A stretch of DNA of 11,992 bases, taken from positions 1 through 11,992 of the forward strand of contig JAPTJF010000809.1 of the NCBI GenBank assembly GCA_029339195.1. Reading direction: 5' to 3'. A program made the position numbers and the translations under genes. This DNA is from Micractinium sp. NFX-FRZ (lineage: Eukaryota > Chlorophyta > Trebouxiophyceae > Chlorellales > Chlorellaceae). Below the pieces are notes generated by a model. That model saw only the letters and a program-made list of their open reading frames with translations. It was not told the DNA's origin and did not search any database. How positions within the stretch are numbered: the first letter of the stretch is position 1; each line of letters starts with the position of its first letter. Below, piece after piece: positions 1 through 8,900 of this stretch.

Positions 1-57
1 CCCCGACATGGGGGCCCACACCTCTGCTGGTTTCCTCAACCCACGCCCAAGGGCGTA

Positions 58-75
58 TTCTTCTTCTTCTTCTTC
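58..75. repeat. (TTC)6 microsatellite
   Basis: Six perfect TTC units. GAA/TTC runs are common in nuclear genomes and prone to length change. Confidence 0.9.
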
Positions 76-241
76 ATGCCTCCGCCAGTTCCCCATACCT
101 GGCAGCCGCCGAAGTGGCTCGCTGGTGCGGACAAGTGGCGCTGCGAGCCGGCAGCGGATCAGGGCAGAGAACGCTGCCGCCAGCGCGGCGCCTGGGCAGG
201 CCCCTGCGCCCGCCATTTCCGCGGGCTAGGGCCAGCATGTT

Positions 242-262
242 GGCAAGTGGCAAGTGGCAAGT
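242..262. repeat. (GGCAAGT)3 tandem repeat
   Basis: Three perfect 7-base units followed by a partial GGC. It has no link to a gene. Confidence 0.9.
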
Positions 263-479
263 GGCTGGGCACAGCAGGCGCAACAGACGAGGGCCGAAGC
301 GGCAGCGCAGGCGGGTGTGTAGCTGGCGGGCTGTGAGAGCACAGCGTGGCACAGCGTGGCGCTGCTTCTCAGCATGCGTGTTTTCATGTGCCCTGTCCCC
401 AGAGCCTTGGACATTATCATGTGTGCTGCGCCTCTGAATACCAAGCAGCCGCCTCAGTGGCTCGCTTGTAGGGATTAGC

Positions 480-1195
480 GAGTGAGAGTGGCGCTCGGGG
501 GCTGCGAGTGTGGGAGCAGGTTGGGGGACCCGAGTGAGAGTGACGCTCGGGAGGCTGCGAGTGTGGGAGCAGTGGGGGGGACGTGACGCTCGGGGGCTGC
601 GAGTGTGGGAGCAGTGGGGGGGACGTGGCGCTCGGGGGCTGCAAGTGTGGGAGCGGTGCGGGGGACCCGAGTGAGAGTGACGCTCGGGGGCTGCGAGTGT
701 GGGAGCGGGGCGGGTACCCGAGTGGGAGTGGCGCTCGGGGGCTGCAAGTGTGGGAGCGGTGCGGGGGACCCGAGTGAGAGTGGCGCTCGGGGGCTGCAAG
801 TGTGGGACTCCCACACTTGCAGCCCCCGCGGCGGTCGGGGGACCCGAGTGAGAGTGACGCTCGGGGGCTGCAAGTGTGGGAGCGGTGGGGGGGACCCGAG
901 TGAGAGTGACGCTCGGGGGCAGCAAGTGTGGGAGCAGTGGGGGGGACGTGGCGCTCGGGGGCTGCAAGTGTGGGAGCGGTGGGGGGGACCCGAGTGAGAG
1001 TGATGCTCGGGGGCTGCAAGTGTGGGAGCGGTGGGGGGGACCCGAGTGAGAGTGACGCTCGGGGGCTGCAAGTGTGGGAGCGGTGGGGGGGATCCGAGTG
1101 AGAGTGATGCTCGGGGGCTGGCAAGTGTAGGAGCCGTGCGGGGGATTCGAGTGAGAGTGACGCTCGGGGGCTGCAAGTGTGGGAGCGGTGCGGAG
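480..1195. repeat. Minisatellite A: 14 units of 52 bases, with 42-43 base variants
   Basis: The core CTCGGGGGCTG (few variants) recurs at 494, 546, 589, 631, 683, 734, 786, 860, 912, 954, 1006, 1058, 1110 and 1163. Spacings are mostly 51-53. The shorter 42-43 base units lack about ten bases around CCGAGTGAGA. The 74-base step holds an inverted insertion. The unit contains GACCCGAGTGAGAGTGACG and TGCAAGTGTGGGAGCGG. The length is not a multiple of three, so open frames across it (both strands) rotate and do not indicate a protein. Confidence 0.93.
788..828. repeat. Perfect inverted repeat in minisatellite A, 20-base arms, 1-base loop
   Basis: Arms 788-807 and 809-828 are exact reverse complements around C808. 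The left arm is part of the repeat unit (GGGGGCTGCAAGTGTGGGA) and the right arm is the same segment reversed. After it the array resumes in its original direction. Confidence 0.95.
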
Positions 1196-1204
1196 CGGGT
1201 AGAG

Positions 1205-1238
1205 AGCGCTGGCGGCAGGCGACAGGCGGCAGGCGGCA
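1205..1238. repeat. GGCAGGC-type short tandem repeat between the two arrays
   Basis: A run of imperfect GCGGCAGGC/GACAGGC units separates minisatellite A from minisatellite B. On the minus strand it reads as a CTGCCGCCTGTCGC-type run. Confidence 0.7.
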
Positions 1239-2455
1239 GCCCACTCTCCAAGTCACTCAAGGGGTGGGCGGCCCACTCCTCAAGTTACTCGGGTGGTGGT
1301 CATCCCACTCTCCAAGTCACTCGGGTGGTGGGCAGCTCCCTCCTCAAGTCACTCAGGGCGGTGGGCATCCTACTCTCCAAGTCACTCGTAGGGTGGGCAT
1401 CCACTCTCCAAGTCACTCAGTTGGTGGGCAGCCCACTCCTCAAGTCACTCAGGGGGTGGGCGGCCCACTCCTCAAGTCACTCAGGGGGTGGGCGGCCCAC
1501 TCCTCAAGTCACTCGGGTGGTGGTCATCCCACTTTCCTACTCACTCGGTGGGTGGGCATCCCGCTCTCCCAGTCAATCAAGGGGTGGACATCCCACTCTC
1601 CAAGTCACTCGAGGGGTGGGCGGCCCACTCCTCAAGTCACTCGGGTGGTGGTCATCCCACTCCTCAAGTCACTCAGGGGGTGGGCGGCCCACTCCTCAAG
1701 TCACTCGGGTGGTGGGCAGCCCACTCCTCAAGTCAAACAGGGGGGTGGGCATCCCACTCCTCAAGTCACTCGAGGGGTGGGCATCCACTCTCCAAGTCAC
1801 TCAGTTGGTGGGCATCCCACTCCTCAAGTCACTTGGGGGGTGGGCATCCCACTCCTCAAGTCACTCGAGGGGTGGGCATCCCACTCTGCAAGTCACTCGA
1901 GGGGTGGGCATTCTACTCTCCAAGTCACTCGAGGGGTGGGCATCGCACTCTGCAAGTCACTCGAGGGGTGGACATTCTACTCTCCAAGTCACTCGAGGGG
2001 TGGGCATCCCACTCTCCAAGTTACTCGAGGGGTGGGCATCCCACTCCGCAAGTCAGACTAGGGGTGGAAACCCCCTCTTCAAGTCACTCATCCCACTCTT
2101 CAAGTCACTCGGGGGGTGGGCATCCCACTCCTCGAAGAGTGGGAGCCCCCCCCTCGAGTGACTTGAGGAGTGGGATGCCCACCCCCCGAGTGACTTGAGG
2201 AGTGGGATGCCCACCCCCCGAGTGACTTGAAGAGTGGGATGCCCACCCCTCGAGTGACTTGGGGGGTGGGCATCCCACTCTTCAAGTCACTTGGGGGATG
2301 GGCATCCCACTCCTCAAGTCACTTGCGGGGTGGCCGGCCCACTATCCGAGTCACTCGGTGGGTGGGCAACCCACTCCTCAAGTCACTCGCAGGGTGGGCG
2401 GCCCACTCTCCAAGTCACGTGGTGGGTGGGCAGCCCACACCCCAAGTCACTTGCG
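1239..2455. repeat. Minisatellite B: about 37 units of 32 bases
   Basis: The unit is about CTCAAGTCACTCGAGGGG followed by TGGGCATCCCACTC. CAAGT-TACT/CACT cores recur at 1249, 1281, 1313, 1345 and 1378, and so on to about 2450. Variants include CTCC/CTGC/CTTC before AAGT, and GGCGGCCC for GGCATCCC. Since 32 is not a multiple of three, all three plus-strand frames stay open for about 0.7-1.1 kb and read shifted versions of the same peptide repeat. There are no direct spacers, so it is not a CRISPR array. Confidence 0.95.
2133..2262. repeat. Inverted block inside minisatellite B
   Basis: About four units run in reverse orientation (AGTGACTTGAGGAGTGGGAT and CCCACCCCCCG). Two perfect inverted repeats mark its edges: 2100-2132 with 2166-2198 (33-base arms), and 2221-2249 with 2263-2291 (29-base arms, 13-base loop). 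Forward orientation resumes after 2262. Confidence 0.92.
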
Positions 2456-2649
2456 CCGCTCCCTCAAATGTTGGGGCGAAACAACCAGGTGGGTCTGCTC
2501 CGGTCCTCAACTAATGGAGCCGAACCGCCGTGTGTCTGGGCTGCACTAGTGTACTGATCGACTTGTTGGAGCCAACCAACCGTGATCCTGACTGGTTTCA
2601 GCGCTTTGCCTTGTTGGCCAAGTATTTCCACCAATGTCCAGCCTGCCAT
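2456..2649. other. Intergenic spacer between minisatellite B and the gene's 3' end
   Basis: Unique sequence with mixed GC and no repeat structure. The overlapping short frames have no recognisable product. Nothing else is supported. Confidence 0.5.
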
Positions 2650-2771
2650 GAGTTCATGCAATTGTGTTACACAGTGTACAAAGCTTGCGCGTTGTGCGTG
2701 TAAAATGGGAAGCAGCCGGCAGCCTCTCAACTGCCGCAACCTAGAGACATGGCTTGTTGGACCCACATACA
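2650..2771 (-). other. Probable 3' untranslated region of the helicase-like gene
   Basis: Runs from the TGA stop to about 15-20 bases past a TGTAA on the minus strand. It has lower GC than the exons and no open frame that belongs to the gene. The exact cleavage site cannot be seen. Confidence 0.5.
2667..2671 (-). promoter_or_regulatory. TGTAA polyadenylation signal
   Basis: TGTAA on the minus strand, about 100 bases after the stop codon. In green algae (known best in Chlamydomonas) TGTAA about 10-20 bases before the cleavage site takes the place of AATAAA. The position fits, but a 5-base motif alone is weak evidence. Confidence 0.5.
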
Positions 2772-2948
2772 TCACTTGCGGCCGCCAGTGGCAGCTGAGC
2801 CAGGCCGGATACCCGCCTTGGCTACGCCTGCCTCATCGCTCTTCTTCTTATTCTTCTTCTTACCGCCGCCCGAGCGCCGCTTGCCCTTCTTGGAGCCTGC
2901 TGCCTCGGCCTTGTCCAACAACGCTTCATACATGTTGCCCCCTCCGAA
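2772..2948 (-). CDS. Exon 18: last coding exon, lysine-rich C-terminus
   Basis: 58 codons plus TGA at 2774-2772. Acceptor GGCTCTTGCAG, phase 0. Reads FGGGNMYEALLDKAEAAGS, KKGKRRSGGGKKKNKKKSDE and ends GSAATGGRK. The two Lys/Arg clusters separated by about six residues look like a bipartite nuclear localisation signal or a nucleic-acid-binding tail. The AAG-rich coding creates a CTT repeat on the plus strand. Confidence 0.85.
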   Translation of the reverse strand, partial: FGGGNMYEALLDKAEAAGSKKGKRRSGGGKKKNKKKSDEAGVAKAGIRPGSAATGGRK

Positions 2949-5900
2949 CTGCAAGAGCCAGAGGGAGTGTGTGTGGGTGGGAGGGGGTCTCGATGAGATT
3001 AGGTACAAACACTGCCGCTGACATTGCTCAGGCCATGCTTGCCTGCTCCAAACACCACCACACGCACACTCGCACTCCCGTAAAGCCAAGCCCATGCACA
3101 TACTGCGCGTGCCCATGCAGGAACACCTAGAAATGGCCTCACCCCATCCTCATCATCATCCTCCATCTCCTGATCTAGCTCGTCCAGTGCACCCCGCGCG
3201 TGCCCCCTACGCCCCACGGTGCTCCAGCCTCCACCGTCATCAGCATCCGCCTCTTGGTTCTGTGCTGCCGCCGCCGCTGCCATGTAGGCCTGCAGCTCCG
3301 CCGCTGCCCGCTCGTGCTCTTCCAGTGTGCCGCCCTGGGCAGCTGCTGCCGCTGGTGCGCTGGCACGGCCCTCCAGCCAGCCCTCCACGCTGTCGCAGGC
3401 GGATGCCAGCTGGCCGGTAGCCTCCTGCAGCTGCCCGACCTCGCCCCAGTTCCGCCGCGAGTCGTACGCCGCCAGCACACCGTGAGCTGCCTCTAGCTTG
3501 GCCTGCAGCTCGGCACGCCGCTGCAGGGCTGCCATGTAGAAGTCGCCTGCGGGGGCGGGGCGGGGAAGGGAAGGGCGTTTGGACTGGCGGTCAACGAATG
3601 CATTTCTGTATGGAAACAAGATGTGCACCCAAGAGGACAGCGAAAGGAGTTACCATGCAAGTCTGGCCAGCGCCTGCATTCATGATCATGACTGCCATTG
3701 AATCCCACAAGCTGGGCCCCGGCCTACCCCCGCATGCCACACCAGCACCACAGCTGCTGCCATCACCACCCCACCCTCGCCCACACCAAGCCTTGCTCAC
3801 TCTCTGCAGCGGCTTCCACCTGCTCCCGCAGCTCCAGGGAACGTAGCAGCTGCGGCGCCAGAGTCTCCTTGTACAGCTCCTTGTACTGCAGGAAGGCAGC
3901 TGCCTGGGCAGTGTGCCCGTCGGTGTAGATGTGCGGCAGGAAGGACGGAGCCGCAACGTTCAAGCCACCGCTGCTGCCGCCTGCTGCAGGAGTGGCAGCG
4001 ACGCCGCCGGCTGCGGGGTTTGCTGCTGTTGCTGCACTGCTGCCTGCAGGGAAAGGAGATCAGAGATGCAAGCAGACGTGCAAAGAGAAAAGTTATTGAT
4101 CGACGCGTTGCTGCTCGGCATCAGCATGAGCAGAGCCGGGGATCAGCTGGTGCTGCTGCCTGCCAGCCTGGCCGCTGTGTTCATTCGCTCGTGGCTGTTG
4201 CCAGACGTCTGCCCAGTCTGGTAATGGGCTGGCCAAGCCGCCGCGACAACAGCAGCATCAGCGGCAGCTGCCATTGTTGCAGCCCACCTGTCTGCAGCTC
4301 GACCCGGCAGATGGGGCACTGCGCTGCAGGCACCAGCTTTGCCTGCCCATCCAGCCCCAGAGCCGTCTCCACCCAGTCATAACGAGCGCCTGCATTGGCG
4401 GCGTCTGCCAGCGCGGCTGACCTGCATGAGACAATGCAGACAGAGGGGAAGCAGTCGAGAACAAACGCAAAGAAGCTCTATACTGCGCAAGGGCAGATAT
4501 TGAGCAAAGCAGATGGCATGGGCAGTGTGGGTGTACCGATGAGAGCATGGTTATTGTTCCCAGTGCTTGCCCAACTCCCCGACTGCCTGCCCTCCTTCCT
4601 TGCCTGAGGCATTCCTGCTCCTCTAGGGCAGCCTGCTCCTGGGCCGCCTGCTGCCGCCGCGCCAGCACACGCGCCCACCATGCGCGCACCAGCGCCCTGT
4701 GTGGTGGTGAAGGAGGTAGCGGGGGCTTAGCAGCGGGGCCGGGACACGCTACTGCCACTGCGCCTTCATCCAGGACGTCCCCGCTTGTGAACACGGGGCG
4801 CCTGGTCAGCAAGACACAGTGCCAAAGTAGCACACCGTTAAGTACTGTCCCTGCCTGCGCGCACCCAAAGGGCGGACCCTAGGCTGCGCACCAGCCATGC
4901 CAGCTATCCCGAGAATGCACCCTCTACTAGCAAAACAATGCATGCCCCAGACACTGCTGACCCCCCCAAGGTACCAGCAGCCCTCGTGCCCTGTGCCCCC
5001 TCACCTAAAGAAGAGGCCTTTGAAAACCAGCATCGCCCCCCGGCGGGCGCGCTGCTTCCGGCACCGCCGCCAGGCCTGCTGGATCACCAGCGCTGCCTTG
5101 GCCCGGCGCACGCCCGGGTCCTCACGCGGCTGGTACTCCTGGGGGCGGCGCGTGTGGGTGAGGGCGGGGGCAAGAGGGATAGTGTTGGAAAGGTAAGGGC
5201 AAGAGAGAGTTACGTCGCCATATCGATCCCCCCACAAGCGCAACGGTTGCCAAAAATGTATAAAAAATGCTCAAGCACGTGCATGCCAAGGATGCGCACG
5301 GCTTGATGCCAGAAGGGCTGGCGGTTGCCTGCACATGGAATCACATCACGTCACTGCGCTGCGCTGCCTTGCACTGCACAGCACAGCACAGCACGGCCCC
5401 ACCTGCAGCTCATCCAGCGCTGGCACATGCACACTGGTGGGCGCCGCCCGCAGGCCTCGCTCCTGGAAGACCACCGGCCGCGCCGCCAGCTGCAGCAGCT
5501 TGGCCTGAGCGGCGTCCATCCTTCTGCCCTTCCCGGCTCCTGCTGGCTGCCTCCTGCGCTTCTTCTTGCTGCCGCCGCTGGTGCTGCTGCCTGCCTTGCT
5601 GGCGCCAGCTGTGACCTCATCCAGGTCAGCGAGGATGGCGTCAATGTCCTGGGGGGGCAGATTTAAGGATGGAGAAATATGTGTCTGGTGAGTCGAAGCA
5701 ATATACGTGGACGTGAGGAGACCGCAGCAATGTTCATCGCCGCCACGGTACCAGGCACATGCAAGCGCGCATGGCAGCACAGCCTCCAACAACACATCCC
5801 AACCTCCACCTGCCACCGCCACACCGTGCCCTCACCTGCTCCTCCGTGCCTGCGCCCCCCTCTGCCTGCCCCGGCAGCTTGGGCAGGCCGTCAAACTCGT

Positions 5901-8900
5901 GCATGCTCCTGCCGGCGACCTGCAGGGGAGCGAGGGATGGCAGCAGGGGAAACAGAGGGACCTCGCCTCACATGCCCCATGGGCCGATCGAGCACGCCCC
6001 TATGCTGCTGCACAGCACGGAAGTAAGGCGAGTTGACGCTGACGGCGCAAGACCCGCATCCAGACACACCCCCCAAGCAATCCCACCTGGATGAGAGCAG
6101 TGCCCAGGGTCTTGGCCGCCACATGCAGCGCCCCCACCAGCTGCCCCACCCGCTTGGCCCCCTCCGCCTGCTGCAGCTCCTGCTGCAATGAGGGCAGCTG
6201 CGAGCGGGCAGCTTGCAGCGCTCCATACAGCGCCCCCGGCAGCTCAGCGGGCAGGTCCTTAGCTCCTTGGTACCGAACCGCCAGGGAGGCAAGCATGCTG
6301 CCAGCCGCCAGTGTCAGGCGGCCCAGCAGCGCTCGTGCGCTGTCCGCTGCTGCTGCGCCTGCTGAGCTCCCCTCGGCATCGCCGCTGCTGCTGCCGCCGC
6401 TGCTGCTGCTGCCAGCCGCCTCAGCCCGCGCAACCAGCGCGCGCACGGTGACAGCAAGCAGGCAGGCCAGGCGGCGCCACATGGCGTGCTGCTTGGCTGC
6501 GTCCTTCTTCTCTGCCGCTGCCAGCTGCTTTGCATGGAAGCGGAGGTCCTCCACGTCGTGCTTGGCTGACAGGAACGGCAGCTGAGTCAGCATGTCGGCG
6601 GCTGCCCGAGGCAGGTAGGCTGCGCCCAGCACGCCTTGCTCTGGGCGGAGGCAGGACACGGAACCCAGGCCACACAGCAGCTCCAGCAGCCATGTGGCTT
6701 GCTCGGCACCCAGGTGAGTTACAGCAGTGGCTGATGAGCTGGCGGCCGCTGCGCCGGCCCAGCAGCGTTCCAGGTAGAACAGCACAGCGTCCACAGCGTA
6801 CGGCGCAAACCCTTGCTGCACAACGCGAGGGAGGCAGGCACAGCGTCGCAGTCAGCAGCTGCACAGCGCACCCCTGAGGACGCGCGTACAGGTGCAGGCA
6901 TACCCCGCCGACACACGCACACACACACACATAAAACCTCCAGCTTAGTCCATCTGACACCAACAGGGGCAGGGCGGTACAAGGCACACCTGCCAAGATT
7001 TACAACGTGGCCACCCGCCCTGCCCCACCTGCAGGCTGTCGGAGGCCTCCACAAGAAGCATGGCGGGCACCTCCCGGCGCCCCCGGATTCGGATCAGCAG
7101 CTGCAGCTCGACAGAGCCCTGCAGAAGGCAGGCGGGCACACACATGTGTGGGTGCGAAGCAGTGCTGCAGCGGCAAGCTGCTGCTGCAGCGGCAAGCTGC
7201 GCTGCGCATTGCGGCGAGCAGGCAGAGCTGTTCCGTTGCGTCAGCAAACTTGCAAGCACAGCCGTGTAGCAGTCAACAGAAAGATGCAAAGAAAAGTGGC
7301 AGGCTCCCCACCTTGGGCTGCTGCCCGGCCACGTTGGCGGCCTGCCTGAACGCCTGGTGCGGCATGCGGTTGAGGCCCAGCAGGAAAGTGAGGGAGCGCC
7401 AGAGGTCAAACGCGACGTCCGGGTTGGGCGAGTACGCGTGCGGGTCGGTGAGCAGCAGGTAGCGGCAGCGCAGCAGGCGGGCCAGCTCCAAGCCATCCAC
7501 ATGCAGCAGCTTGCGCACGTCCAGCGCTGCTGGCAGGGAGTCCACCGGGCCTATAGTGCGGGATCGGATGCAGAAAGAAGGGAGAAGACAGGGGGGGTGC
7601 AGTTGTTCAGGGGCAGGGCGGCAGGCGTAGCAGGTTGCACGCACGTCCAGCGCTGCTGGCATGGGGTCCGCCGTGTGTGTGCGTGGTTGAGAGGAAGGGG
7701 GGTAGGGCTGAGCTTGATGGGAGGCAGGGCAGAGGGACCACAGCACAGGGGCGGCACCTGGATGTGCGGCATTGTGAAGCATGGCACGGCACAGCACAGC
7801 ACAGCACAGCAGAGTACAGCACAGCACAGCGCAGCACCTGCCGGGAAGACGGTGTGCAGCAAGGAGCTCAGCAGGCGGTTGTCCCGATCACCACCTTCCC
7901 CCTGCCCTTCTCCTGCCTCCGCGGCTGCCAGGCGCAGCTTGGGGAACACCTGTTTCGCCTGCTTCTGCACCCGCTGCAGCTGTGCGAGCGCCCGGAACTG
8001 GCGGCCCAGAGCCTCCAGGGCTGCAGCTGCCGGCTGGCTGGCCGCCCGGTTGCCAGCCAGTCCCGGTGGGGCGGCCGCTGCTGCATCATCGGCTGCCAAC
8101 AGGCAGCCGTGCTGCGCTGCCCCTAGCAGGCCGTCGGTGGCAGCTGTCGCCAGCTGGCAGAGGTAGAAAGCTGTCGCAGTTTGAACGACCGCCAGGTCAG
8201 CTGCCAGCAGCTCCCTGGAAGCTGCTGCCAACGTGGAGCCTCCTGGCGGCACCAGCTTCCGTCGCTCCAGCCGCACCCGCTCCTGTGCGCCGTGCTGCGC
8301 CGCCCCGCCGGCAAAGTGCTCTGCCAGGGCCCGCAGGCCGGGGTCGTGCGCGGGGCAGGTGACGCCGCCACCTTGGGACGATGTAGCGGTAGGGTCTGCC
8401 AGGCCGTTGAGGTGGAACAGCTCCTCCAGCTGAACCAAGGCTAGGCGCTCGCCCACCGTGGGGCGCCGCCGCCAGCCCTGCACGCTGCTCATGCCAGCGG
8501 CCAGGCCGAAGCGCCCAAGCAGCGTCTCTGCCAGCTGCATGCCGCGGTGCAGGGCGCCTGCTGGCACGGGCGGGCCACCAACAGAGGCAGCTACCGCCAG
8601 GCAGCGCAGCTCGCCTAGCGCATGGTCTGCCTGCTGGTCTGCCTGCTGAGCATAGGCGGCCAGCTGCCCAGCCAGTGCTGCCGCACTGCTGCCTCCGCTG
8701 CCGTCGCTGTCGCCACTGCTGCTGCCTGCGGCACCGTCGCCAGGTAGGCTGGCCACCACTGGTTGTGCCGCCCTCACTGCCGCCTCCTTCTCAGCCGGGG
8801 TCGCGGCTGCCAGCGGTGCGCTGGTCAGGGGGTGCAGGCCCGCCAGCTGGTGCGCCAGGCGGGCTGCCAGGTCAGCGCGCATACGTGGCAGCTCCGGTGC

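Larger units (their letters stand above)
1..479. other. Non-coding stretch with short repeats; no gene supported
   Basis: Holds a TTC run (58-75), a 7-base triplication (242-262) and two diverged copies of a 32-base block (95-126 and 438-469, 27 of 32 identical). Open frames here exist on both strands but are short or Ser/Arg/Ala low-complexity. On the minus strand a frame reading MKKKKKNTPLGVG ends at the TTC run; this is a by-product of the repeat and is not a supported gene. Confidence 0.5.

Noticed and set aside
20..130. Second copy of the gene's lysine-rich 3' end on the minus strand (GGGMKKKKKN then a stop)
   Set aside because: Similarity is limited to a GGAGGC-like lead and an AAG run, which any GAA/TTC microsatellite would give.
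74..1260. Long minus-strand frames rich in Pro, Ser and His (261-297 codons)
   Set aside because: They follow the 52-base minisatellite and rotate frame from unit to unit. No domain is recognisable.
1022..2198. Three long overlapping plus-strand frames (379, 294 and 236 codons) with Ser/Gly/His-rich repeats
   Set aside because: They are shifted readings of the 32-base minisatellite (the longest also enters array A). The unit length is not a multiple of three and no splice or start context supports a gene.
1239..2455. CRISPR-like array
   Set aside because: Units of about 32 bases are directly adjacent with no unique spacers, there are no cas genes, and the surroundings are eukaryotic.
2582..3130. 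Plus-strand frame of 182 codons over the gene's 3' end
   Set aside because: It overlaps the last exon antisense, reads through the TTC run that encodes the lysine tail, and has no known domain.
4288..4421. Complete RING finger
   Set aside because: Only one CPIC pair is present; the other three metal-binding pairs are missing within a RING-sized distance.
7551..7837. Minus-strand readthrough of exon 7 into exon 8 as one 527-codon exon
   Set aside because: The intronic part is Cys/Pro low complexity from the GCACA repeat, and the GTGC donor and TATAG acceptor give a phase-perfect join between helical segments.
7357..8166. Plus-strand frame of 269 codons opposite exon 7 and intron 7-8
   Set aside because: Shadow of GC-rich coding on the other strand. 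It crosses a spliced intron and has Arg/Ala/Cys-biased composition.
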